DNA of 5,073 nt from an uncultured Collinsella sp. (GTDB taxonomy: Bacteria; Actinomycetota; Coriobacteriia; Coriobacteriales; Coriobacteriaceae), in assembly GCA_938045085.1 (NCBI GenBank), contig CALINZ010000185.1, positions 1 through 5,073 on the forward strand. Reading direction: 5' to 3'. This document shows positions 1 to 5,031 of the stretch, one piece after another. The notes below the pieces were generated by a model, which was given only the letters and a program-made list of their open reading frames with translations, did not search any database and had not been told where the DNA came from. Position numbers and translations under genes: made by a program. Each line of letters opens with the position of its first letter. The stretch's first letter is position 1.

Positions 1-131
1 TCGCTGTCATCGCTTAACTTTTCGTCCGTTCGCGCGAGCGTGCTTCTTCTGTGACTGCTCATCTCAGGAGTGCTTCTAACACGTGCGTGCTTACGATATA
101 GCAAGTACTTCACACTCGTGATTCGAAAGGA
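1..131. other. Leader region upstream of rplK, no gene identified
   Basis: No reading frame here looks like a gene. The order secE-nusG-rplK-rplA is common in bacteria, but the short frame ending in taa at 15-17 is too small to assign to nusG. A short GC-rich stem (27-31 with 36-40, loop gcgc) is followed by a pyrimidine run (tgcttcttct) and could be a weak terminator of an upstream gene. A ribosomal operon promoter is expected, but no hexamer pair with good spacing stands out; the AT-rich gatata at 95-100 lacks a matching -35. L1 regulates its own operon through a leader site in several bacteria; I could not recognise that structure here. Confidence 0.4.
126..131 (+). promoter_or_regulatory. 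Shine-Dalgarno site of rplK
   Basis: AAAGGA lies six bases before the ATG at 138. It directly abuts the in-frame ATG at 132, leaving no room for initiation there. This decides the start in favour of 138, which also gives the family-typical N-terminus MAEKKVANVIKLQIPAG. Confidence 0.85.
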
Positions 132-137
132 ATGACC

Positions 138-566
138 ATGGCTGAGAAGAAGGTTGCCAACGTCATTAAGCTCCAGATTCCTGCTGGTGCAGCAAACCCC
201 GCTCCTCCCGTCGGCCCCGCCCTGGGCGCTGCTGGCGTGAACATCATGCAGTTCTGCCAGGCCTTTAACGCCGAGACGCAGGACAAGAAGGGTGACATCA
301 TCCCCGTTGAGATCTCTGTCTACGAGGACAAGTCCTTCTCCTTCATCACCAAGACCTCGCCGGCGGCTCACCTTATCAAGAAGGAGCTGAACCTCAAGTC
401 TGGTTCCGCTAAGCCCCAGGCCGACAAGGTTGGTCAGCTCTCCCAGGAGCAGCTCACCAAGATCGCCGAGATCAAGATGCCGGACCTCAATGCCAACGAC
501 ATTGACGCCGCCAAGAAGATCATCGCCGGTACCGCCCGTTCCATGGGCGTCACCATCGCTGAGTAG
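138..566 (+). CDS. rplK: 50S ribosomal protein L11
   Basis: Large-subunit protein L11 binds the GTPase-associated region of 23S rRNA with the L10/L12 stalk and supports factor-dependent GTP hydrolysis; it is also needed for RelA activation in bacteria that have it. The 142 residues from ATG 138 equal the E. coli length. The N-terminal domain (about 1-70) shows the proline-rich PAPPVGPALG at 21-30, the thiostrepton-binding face, followed by GVNIMQFC. The rRNA-binding C-terminal domain (about 73-142) ends in the conserved GTARSMGV near 131-138. An upstream in-frame ATG at 132 is rejected on ribosome-binding-site spacing. The gene is followed after 117 bases by rplA in the same direction, the usual L11-L1 pairing. 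Codon choice is strongly biased to C-ending codons and AAG for lysine, as in highly expressed genes. Confidence 0.98.
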   Translation: MAEKKVANVIKLQIPAGAANPAPPVGPALGAAGVNIMQFCQAFNAETQDKKGDIIPVEISVYEDKSFSFITKTSPAAHLIKKELNLKSGSAKPQADKVGQLSQEQLTKIAEIKMPDLNANDIDAAKKIIAGTARSMGVTIAE

Positions 567-583
567 CGATTTCTTATGGTAAC

Positions 584-659
584 GGCGGGTGCTCCGACCG
601 GGGCGCCCGTTAAATGTGTGCAATAGGGCACACGATACGATGTGGGAGGGCTCACGCCC
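584..659 (+). other. Structured rplK-rplA intergenic spacer (three hairpins)
   Basis: Three stem-loops follow one another. The first pairs 584-595 with 600-611 (12 pairs, four of them G-U, loop gacc). The second pairs gtgtgc at 616-621 with gcacac at 628-633. The third is gggc at 648-651 with gccc at 656-659, shortly before the rplA ribosome binding site. No U-run follows the first stem, so it is not a standard terminator. It may be a processing or attenuation structure, or a control site for L1 or L11 dosage. The pairing is seen in the sequence; the role is inference. Confidence 0.5.
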
Positions 660-669
660 GTTTAACCAC

Positions 670-675
670 AGGAGG
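670..675 (+). promoter_or_regulatory. Shine-Dalgarno site of rplA
   Basis: A full AGGAGG lies eight bases before ATG 684 but only two before the in-frame ATG at 678. Position 684 is therefore the start, giving MAKHGKSY. The rplK start shows the same arrangement, with a decoy ATG six bases upstream of the real one. Confidence 0.88.
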
Positions 676-683
676 TAATGCAC

Positions 684-1391
684 ATGGCTAAGCATGGTAA
701 GAGCTATAACGCCGCTGCCGAGAAGATCGACCGCGCCACGCTCTACACCCCCCTTCAGGCTGCCAAGCTCATCAAGGAGCTCGACACCGCCAAGTTCGAC
801 GAGACCGTCGAGGCTCACTTCCGTCTGGGCATCGATACTCGTAAGGCTGACCAGAACATCCGTGGTTCCATCTCCCTGCCCCACGGCACCGGCAAGACCG
901 TTCGTGTTGCCGTCTTCGCCGAGGGCGAGAAGGCCCGTGAGGCTGAGGCTGCCGGCGCCGACATCATCGGTTCCGACGAGCTCGTCGCCCAGATTCAGAA
1001 GGGCGAGATCAACTTCGACGCCGCTATCGCTACGCCGAACATGATGGCCAAGGTTGGCCGCATCGGTAAGATCCTTGGTCCCCGTGGCCTCATGCCGAAC
1101 CCCAAGCTCGGCACCGTGACCATGGACGTCGCCAAGATGGTCTCCGAGCTCAAGGCTGGCCGCGTTGAGTACCGCGCCGACCGCTACGGCATCTGCCACG
1201 TGCCCCTGGGCAAGAAGTCCTTCTCTGAGCAGCAGCTCGTCGAGAACTACGCTGCCCTGTACACCGAGATTCTGCGCGTCAAGCCCTCTTCTGCTAAGGG
1301 CAAGTACGTCAAGTCCATCTCCGTGTCTTCCACCATGGGCCCTGGCGTCAAGGTCGATCCCGCTGTCCAGCGTGACTTCCTGGCTGAGTAA
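684..1391 (+). CDS. rplA: 50S ribosomal protein L1
   Basis: L1 forms the mobile stalk next to the ribosomal E site, binds 23S rRNA helices 76-78, assists release of deacylated tRNA, and in several bacteria represses translation of its own L11-L1 mRNA. From ATG 684 the product is 235 residues, against 234 in E. coli. Domain I is formed by the N- and C-terminal parts and domain II lies in the middle. The family signature GKILGPRGLMPNPKLGT is at 128-144, and the C-terminal rRNA-contacting STMGPG is at 216-221, with the Thr-Met-Gly triad at 217-219. No key residue is missing. Codon bias matches rplK. The stop codon lies inside a small 7-bp hairpin (1387-1393 with 1397-1403). A terminator follows within 40 bases, so rplJ-rplL are not cotranscribed here. 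Confidence 0.98.
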   Translation: MAKHGKSYNAAAEKIDRATLYTPLQAAKLIKELDTAKFDETVEAHFRLGIDTRKADQNIRGSISLPHGTGKTVRVAVFAEGEKAREAEAAGADIIGSDELVAQIQKGEINFDAAIATPNMMAKVGRIGKILGPRGLMPNPKLGTVTMDVAKMVSELKAGRVEYRADRYGICHVPLGKKSFSEQQLVENYAALYTEILRVKPSSAKGKYVKSISVSSTMGPGVKVDPAVQRDFLAE

Positions 1392-1427
1392 CTGCTAGTT
1401 ACTGCCTGAGTACAGCAAGCATTGCTA

Positions 1428-1466
1428 AAGAAACCCGGTTCTGCCTTGTGCAGGACCGGGTTTCTT
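1428..1466. terminator. Intrinsic terminator of rplK-rplA, likely bidirectional
   Basis: A 17-pair stem (1428-1444 with 1450-1466, one G-U, loop cttgt) begins with aagaaacccgg and ends with ccgggtttctt, so the stem base supplies an A-run on one side and a T-rich run on the other. It lies 36 bases after the rplA stop. On the - strand it is also followed by a T-rich stretch (tttcttt), so it probably also stops transcripts coming from the phosphoesterase gene, which converges on it. Confidence 0.92.
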
Positions 1467-1479
1467 GCTATCGCGTCAA

Positions 1480-1518
1480 AACCACCATAAAGGGGACAGT
1501 GTCCCCTTTATGGTGGTT
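1480..1518 (-). repeat. REP-like perfect palindrome, copy 1
   Basis: The 39-base sequence is a perfect inverted repeat: 19-base arms 1480-1498 and 1500-1518 around a single central G at 1499. On the - strand it reads AACCACCATAAAGGGGACA and then its complement, followed by TTTT. It shares AACCACC-NN-AAAGGGG-N-CA and the closing GTGGTTTT with the element at 4153-4192. The AAAGGGGACAG / AAAGGGGTCAGGCA type of core recalls the palindromes associated with Y1 (RAYT) transposases, although no transposase gene is in the window. It lies between two convergent transcription units, a usual place for REP elements, and overlaps the last codon of the phosphoesterase gene. The stem plus TTTT may also act as that gene's own terminator. 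Confidence 0.8.
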
Positions 1519-2227
1519 ACCAGGGTGTTCTGGCTGTTGAAGACTCGATGGCTTCGTGGCGTTTGAGCTCGCGGCGCATGGTTTGCGAATTGAGCCAGGC
1601 TGCCTGCCAGCCACGGATGGGGTAGCGTGTCTGGTCGAGCTCAAACTGCGTATAGCCGCAGGCGTTGATGATCGTCGTTCCACACACATGCTGACGCTCG
1701 CGCTGAAAATCGCAACCGTAGCTTTGGTGCACATGCCCGTGCACCATGTAGTCGGGATTCCAGGATTCGAGTGCTGTGTTAAAACACTCGAATCCTCGAT
1801 GCGGCAGATCGTCCAGATCACCCATACCGGCGGCGGGTGCATGGGTAAGAAGAATGTCGCACCCGCCGACCATCCTAACCTTACGCGACAGCTTACGCAT
1901 GCGCTTGGACATCTCGCGTTCGGTGTACATGTTGGCGCCGTCGCGATAACGCATGGACCCGCCAAGGCCCGCAATGCGAATCCCTCGGTACGTGTACACG
2001 CTGTCCTCTACGCAGATACATCCACCCGGTGCATGACGTGCGTAGCGGTCATCGTGATTGCCGCGCACGTAGATGAGCGGTTTGTTGATGACCGTAACCA
2101 AAAACTCAAGATAGTCCGGGTCCAGATCGCCGGCGGACAAAATCAGGTCGACTCCCTCAAAGCGTTCCTTGCGAAAGCACTCCCAAAGGCATCGTTCTTC
2201 GGTATCGGCTATGGCAAGGATTTTCAT
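1517..2227 (-). CDS. Calcineurin-like metallophosphoesterase with DxE first motif
   Basis: This is a 236-residue cytoplasmic enzyme of the two-metal phosphoesterase fold, which hydrolyses phosphomonoester or phosphodiester bonds; the substrate cannot be read from sequence. Motifs in order: IADTEE at 6-11 (D8, with E10 where the family usually has the metal-binding His of DxH), GDLD at 33-36 (D34), GNHDD at 56-60 (N57, H58), LLTHAP at 126-131 (H129), and VHGHVH at 162-167 (H163, H165). All other metal and catalytic residues are present, so it is probably active. There is no signal peptide or membrane segment. The ATG overlaps the stop of the upstream fusion gene as ATGA, and no strong Shine-Dalgarno site precedes it, which points to translational coupling. 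The tail after about residue 200 is not part of the recognisable fold and ends within palindrome copy 1. A YfcE-like or nucleotide phosphodiesterase role is possible. Confidence 0.92.
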   Translation of the reverse strand: MKILAIADTEERCLWECFRKERFEGVDLILSAGDLDPDYLEFLVTVINKPLIYVRGNHDDRYARHAPGGCICVEDSVYTYRGIRIAGLGGSMRYRDGANMYTEREMSKRMRKLSRKVRMVGGCDILLTHAPAAGMGDLDDLPHRGFECFNTALESWNPDYMVHGHVHQSYGCDFQRERQHVCGTTIINACGYTQFELDQTRYPIRGWQAAWLNSQTMRRELKRHEAIESSTARTPW

Positions 2228-4098
2228 AGGGCAGGGACTTTCGGCTCATCGTCGAGCTGCGGAATGGTGCCTACCACGTTATCCGCCAGCCAATTCATCT
2301 CGACAATCTGCGTGCTCGGCAGCGGAGGGAAGCCTTCGATCTGTACCACGCCGTTCTGGCTGTGGAGCTCGCCGCCAAAGGGGTTGATGGATCCCACAAC
2401 AATGCCGTTGCGGAGCAACTGCACGAGTTTGCGCGTTTGGTAGGGTAGGCCCGGAGCGTAACGGATGTCGATAACGCCGGAGCTCATGCCATACCAGTAG
2501 TTGACAGCGCGCACTTGGTTGTCGTCGCTGGTCTCGTCCCACGTGCCGTGAAGAAGGCTGCGAACGATGAGCTCGTAGTAACGGCCCCAGTTCCATACGG
2601 GCATGGCGATGCCGGTGACTTTGCCGTCGACCAAGCGGTGAAGCCCGTAGGCCGTTGGGTCTTCGAGCGACTTTGACATGTCAGCGCCGGTCATGACGCT
2701 TACGCCTTCGCGGCACATGGCTTCGGCAAGACCACCGGCGGGAACATCGCCCCAGGTGAGGATGACCTGCGCGCGCGGGTCGAGCAGCGAGGCGCCAATC
2801 GCAAAGGCGTTGATCTCGCTGAGTGCGCCCGAGGCGAAGACCGACGCGTGGTAACCGATGCGGTGGTTGTCCGCCATGCTGGCCGCAAGGGCGCCCAGCA
2901 GAAACTTGGCCTCGTACATCTTGCCAAAGTACGAACGGACGCTTTGATGGGGAAGGCCGATAGAGCAGTTGAGGAACCGAACCCGGGGATACTCAACGGC
3001 AGCCCTGAGCGTGTATTCCATCAGGCGGTGCGAGGTCGAGAAGATGACGTTTGCTCCATGTTTGACAGCCGTTTCCACGGCGGCGTAGAACACATCCGGA
3101 TCGTGACAGTCCTCGAACGCCTCGGTGCGCACGATACCGCCAAAGTGCTCATCGAGATACTGACGCCCTTGGTCGTGCAGGCTGTCCCAGCTCGACGTCG
3201 CACAGGGGAACTCATGGATAAAGGCGATGCGCAGGGGGTTGGCCGTCGAGTAGACGGTCTTGCCCATAAAGAAGTTGAGCACGCCAGAGGTGGACTTGGC
3301 GGGCGTCTCCTCCTCGTCGACGCTCGGTGCTTCGACAAGATCGACCTTGTCCTCGTCATTTTTGCCGGCAATGACCAGCTCGCGCCAGATCTTGCACAGG
3401 CGGTTTACGACGATATCCGTTGGCGTATCCAGCAGGCGGTCCTGGTTGTACACATTGAGGTAGACGAGCATGGCGTCGGCGGGCGTAATGTCCAGGTGAT
3501 CGCCGCCTGCGCGAAGGTAGGCACGCTTAAAGAGCAGGAAAGTGTGGCGCAGGTAGTCGACCTTTTTCTGCGGCCATTTTTCGATAAGGTTCTGACCGAG
3601 CATCTTCGCGAGCGTTTCGTAGCTTCCCTCACGCGAGAACTCGCCGTACAGGCGGCTTTCGACGGAATCCCATGTGCCGGGGTAGAGACGGGTGACCTTG
3701 GCCGAAACCGTCGGGGCGTCTAGGAATTTGAGGACACTGACGCGTTTGTTGCCTTCTTGGACATAGAACTGATGCATGAACTCGGTGACGATGACGGGGT
3801 CGCGATAGCCCTCGGTCACCTGGATGTCGTAGAGGTTGGACCACTTGCGGGCGAACTCGGTGCTAAACGGAAGCAGGGGCATAAAGTTACACGAAAAGGC
3901 GGACTGACGGCCCTTGGTGACCGTGCCGACGACCATTTCGAGCGGAATATCCCGCAGGCCGACATTCTCTCGCTGACCTAAGGGGAGCTGAGCAACCAAG
4001 CTATCGAGGTCCGTAAGGTATGGATGCTCGCTTTGGCTAATGGCGCGTCGACGTCCTTGCTCGCCGCGCTTGCGTGCTTGACGATAGGCCTCTTCCAT
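2224..4098 (-). CDS. ParB-like / BMP-family ligand-binding fusion protein
   Basis: The 624-residue protein has two recognisable parts. Residues about 48-140 resemble a ParB/Srx-type N-terminal fold, with the basic EGNKRVSVLKFL at 115-126 followed by VSAKVTRL, as in ParB-type G-x-R-R segments. An acidic linker (about 245-268) leads to a BMP/Med-type periplasmic-binding-protein domain from about 287 to 605: PLRIAFIHEF at 288-297, FGKMYEAKFLLGALAA at 391-406, IGYHAS at 414-419, INPFGGELHSQNG at 571-583, and the Med-like MNWLADNVVGTIP at 601-613. BMP proteins known to me (PnrA, TmpC, Med) bind purine nucleosides and are mostly exported lipoproteins. This one starts with a charged, Arg-rich stretch and has no signal peptide or lipobox, so it should be cytoplasmic. 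AAGGGAG seven bases upstream supports the start. A sensor or regulator role is inferred; simple transport is unlikely because no permease or ATPase is adjacent. Confidence 0.88.
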   Translation of the reverse strand: MEEAYRQARKRGEQGRRRAISQSEHPYLTDLDSLVAQLPLGQRENVGLRDIPLEMVVGTVTKGRQSAFSCNFMPLLPFSTEFARKWSNLYDIQVTEGYRDPVIVTEFMHQFYVQEGNKRVSVLKFLDAPTVSAKVTRLYPGTWDSVESRLYGEFSREGSYETLAKMLGQNLIEKWPQKKVDYLRHTFLLFKRAYLRAGGDHLDITPADAMLVYLNVYNQDRLLDTPTDIVVNRLCKIWRELVIAGKNDEDKVDLVEAPSVDEEETPAKSTSGVLNFFMGKTVYSTANPLRIAFIHEFPCATSSWDSLHDQGRQYLDEHFGGIVRTEAFEDCHDPDVFYAAVETAVKHGANVIFSTSHRLMEYTLRAAVEYPRVRFLNCSIGLPHQSVRSYFGKMYEAKFLLGALAASMADNHRIGYHASVFASGALSEINAFAIGASLLDPRAQVILTWGDVPAGGLAEAMCREGVSVMTGADMSKSLEDPTAYGLHRLVDGKVTGIAMPVWNWGRYYELIVRSLLHGTWDETSDDNQVRAVNYWYGMSSGVIDIRYAPGLPYQTRKLVQLLRNGIVVGSINPFGGELHSQNGVVQIEGFPPLPSTQIVEMNWLADNVVGTIPQLDDEPKVPAL

Positions 4099-4105
4099 AA
4101 TGTTG

Positions 4106-4112
4106 CTCCCTT
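4106..4112 (-). promoter_or_regulatory. Shine-Dalgarno site of the ParB/BMP fusion gene
   Basis: AAGGGAG on the - strand lies seven bases before the ATG at 4098-4096. This good spacing fixes the start used here. The site touches the edge of the palindrome at 4112-4129. Confidence 0.75.
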
Positions 4113-4129
4113 AGTCGTTTAAACAACTA
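4112..4129. promoter_or_regulatory. Candidate operator palindrome of the fusion operon
   Basis: TAGTCGTTTAAACAACTA is an 18-bp inverted repeat with eight of nine pairs matching (mismatch at 4116/4125). It overlaps the proposed -10 hexamer and the expected transcription start, a typical repressor position. A repressor could be encoded elsewhere or could be the ParB-like protein itself; nothing in the sequence decides this. Confidence 0.45.
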
Positions 4130-4155
4130 TATGAACCATGGTACCACGAATGAAA
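4126..4155 (-). promoter_or_regulatory. Candidate promoter of the fusion/phosphoesterase operon
   Basis: On the - strand TATAGT (4131-4126) matches the -10 consensus at five of six positions. The upstream partner is weaker: TTTCAT (4155-4150) with 18-base spacing, or TTCATT with 17. The -35 would fall at the TTTTC edge of palindrome copy 2. The spacer contains ACCATGGTACCA (4135-4146), made of two overlapping 8-bp palindromes. The implied leader before the start codon is about 20 bases, which fits the ribosome-binding-site position. Confidence 0.45.
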
Positions 4156-4192
4156 ACCACTACAAAGATGCCTGACCCCTTTGCGGTGGTTT
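4153..4192 (-). repeat. REP-like imperfect palindrome, copy 2
   Basis: Outer arms 4154-4160 and 4186-4192 pair perfectly. After one G-U and one mismatch, 4163-4167 pairs with 4179-4183 around a central loop. Read on the - strand it gives AAACCACCGCAAAGGGG, then TCAGGCATCTTTG, then GTAGTGGTTTTC, aligning with copy 1 in both flanks and core and in the same orientation. It lies between the mscS-type gene and the fusion gene, and its arm supplies two bases of the mscS-type stop codon. Stem plus TTTT could help terminate or protect that transcript. Assignment to REP/RAYT-type repeats is from recalled core similarity, not a search. Confidence 0.72.
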
Positions 4193-4958
4193 AGGCGATG
4201 ATGGGGGCGATGGCGCGGATGCAGGCGTCGGCAGCGGTGAAAGTGGTGCTGTCGTCGCTGACGATAAAGATGATCTTTCCTTTGATGCCAAAGTCGCCGA
4301 TTTCGCTAAAGAGCACGTAGGGCTCTTTGTCAAAGCCCGAGATGGGCGAGACGGCCGTTTTGGTTGCGCTCGTGAGCTCGTCTGCCAGCACGTCAAGGGA
4401 AGCCCACTTAGACGTGTCCTTTACGGCAACGGGCACGGCCACGCGTCCAAAGGGCATCAAATGCACGAGCGTGTTCTTGGAGATGTTGGAGTTGGGCACA
4501 ATGATGGTCTGTCCACAGGCATCCTCAATCGTTGTATGACGCCAAGTGATGTCTTGGACCACGCCGGATACGCCGCCGACCTCGATATTGTCGCCGGGTT
4601 TGATGATGCCCATAAAGGTCACTTGCATGCCGCCGATAAGGTTTGACAGCGTGTCCTGAAAGCCGAGCGAGATGGCGATGCCGCCGACGCCAAGAGCGGC
4701 GACGAGCGCGTTTGCGTTAATGCCAAAGCAGTTGTCGAGGATAAAGCTGCCGCCAATCATCCAGATGACGGCGCGCGCGATGTTGATGAAGATACTTGAT
4801 GCCGGAAGCGGGTTATCGTCACGGTTAAGCAGATGGTTCAGGGTCTTGGATACGACCTCGGCGGCGACGGCGGTGCCTATCGCCAAGATGACGGCCCAGA
4901 TGATGTTGTGGACCCACCGTTGCTCAAAGAAATGAAGAATCGGCTCAAACAATTCCAT
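4191..4958 (-). CDS. MscS-family mechanosensitive ion channel
   Basis: The 255-residue inner-membrane protein is expected to form a heptameric channel that opens under membrane tension to release solutes on hypo-osmotic shock. Hydrophobic segments lie at about 17-37 and 56-75, followed by the pore helix at about 84-112 with LGVGGIAISLGFQDTLSNL (89-107), aligning with E. coli TM3; the pore-lining Leu105 and Leu109 correspond to I94 and L98. E. coli Gly113, the kink residue, is replaced by D102, while Gly121 is kept as G110. The beta domain follows with PGDNIEVGGVSGVV at 121-134 and TIIVPNSNI at 151-159. The protein stops at APIIA, just where MscS proteins usually continue into a GI-x-(F/I)-P-(F/Y)-P-Q strand, so the C-terminus looks short. 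The start is supported by AAGGAGG ten bases upstream. It probably belongs to a separate transcript from the fusion gene. Confidence 0.94.
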   Translation of the reverse strand: MELFEPILHFFEQRWVHNIIWAVILAIGTAVAAEVVSKTLNHLLNRDDNPLPASSIFINIARAVIWMIGGSFILDNCFGINANALVAALGVGGIAISLGFQDTLSNLIGGMQVTFMGIIKPGDNIEVGGVSGVVQDITWRHTTIEDACGQTIIVPNSNISKNTLVHLMPFGRVAVPVAVKDTSKWASLDVLADELTSATKTAVSPISGFDKEPYVLFSEIGDFGIKGKIIFIVSDDSTTFTAADACIRAIAPIIA

Positions 4959-4968
4959 GTAGGGAAAA

Positions 4969-4975
4969 CCTCCTT
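4969..4975 (-). promoter_or_regulatory. Shine-Dalgarno site of the MscS-type gene
   Basis: A full AAGGAGG on the - strand lies ten bases before the ATG at 4958-4956. The spacing is slightly long but acceptable, and no other in-frame start fits better. Confidence 0.75.
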
Positions 4976-5006
4976 ATGATCGTCCAACCATGATACCCAC
5001 CAAGAA

Positions 5007-5031
5007 GCCCGTCCGATCACATCGGACGGGC
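5007..5031 (-). terminator. Stem-loop terminator upstream of the MscS-type gene
   Basis: A perfect 11-bp GC-rich stem (gcccgtccgat at 5007-5017 with its complement at 5021-5031, loop cac) is followed on the - strand by TTCTTGG, a short T-rich stretch; the + strand side has no T-run. It most likely ends a - strand gene lying beyond 5073 and separates it from the MscS-type gene. The 42 bases from 5032 to the window end could be the 3' end of that gene, but I cannot pick a frame. Confidence 0.7.

Noticed and set aside
1..17. Possible tail of nusG or another upstream gene
   Set aside because: Only a few codons precede a taa at 15-17 and they match no known C-terminus that I recognise.
1..131. 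L1 autoregulatory binding site in the rplK leader
   Set aside because: Expected from other bacteria, but I could not identify the paired stem with the conserved asymmetric loop.
132..137. Upstream in-frame ATG for rplK (and likewise 678 for rplA)
   Set aside because: The Shine-Dalgarno site abuts or nearly abuts these codons, and the resulting extra residues are absent from the family. The ATGs at 138 and 684 have proper spacing.
1468..1974. - strand frame of 168 codons overlapping the phosphoesterase gene
   Set aside because: It is an alternative frame of the same strand without family motifs; the 1517-2227 frame carries all the catalytic motifs.
1556..2443. Long + strand open frame of 295 codons
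   Set aside because: It lies antisense to the well-supported phosphoesterase gene and runs into the fusion gene. Its translation shows no domain and no good ribosome binding site, and it is explained by GC-rich codon use on the other strand.
2848..3723. Long + strand open frame of 291 codons
   Set aside because: It is fully antisense to the ParB/BMP fusion gene, whose motifs are clear. The translation has no recognisable motif.
4153..4192. CRISPR repeat or att site
   Set aside because: Only two diverged copies 2.6 kb apart, with no spacers, integrase or cas genes; a REP-like palindrome explains them better.
4969..5006. Promoter directly before the MscS-type gene
   Set aside because: TTGGTG with GATCAT at 16 bases is a weak match, and the -10 would sit almost on the ribosome binding site, leaving no room for a leader.
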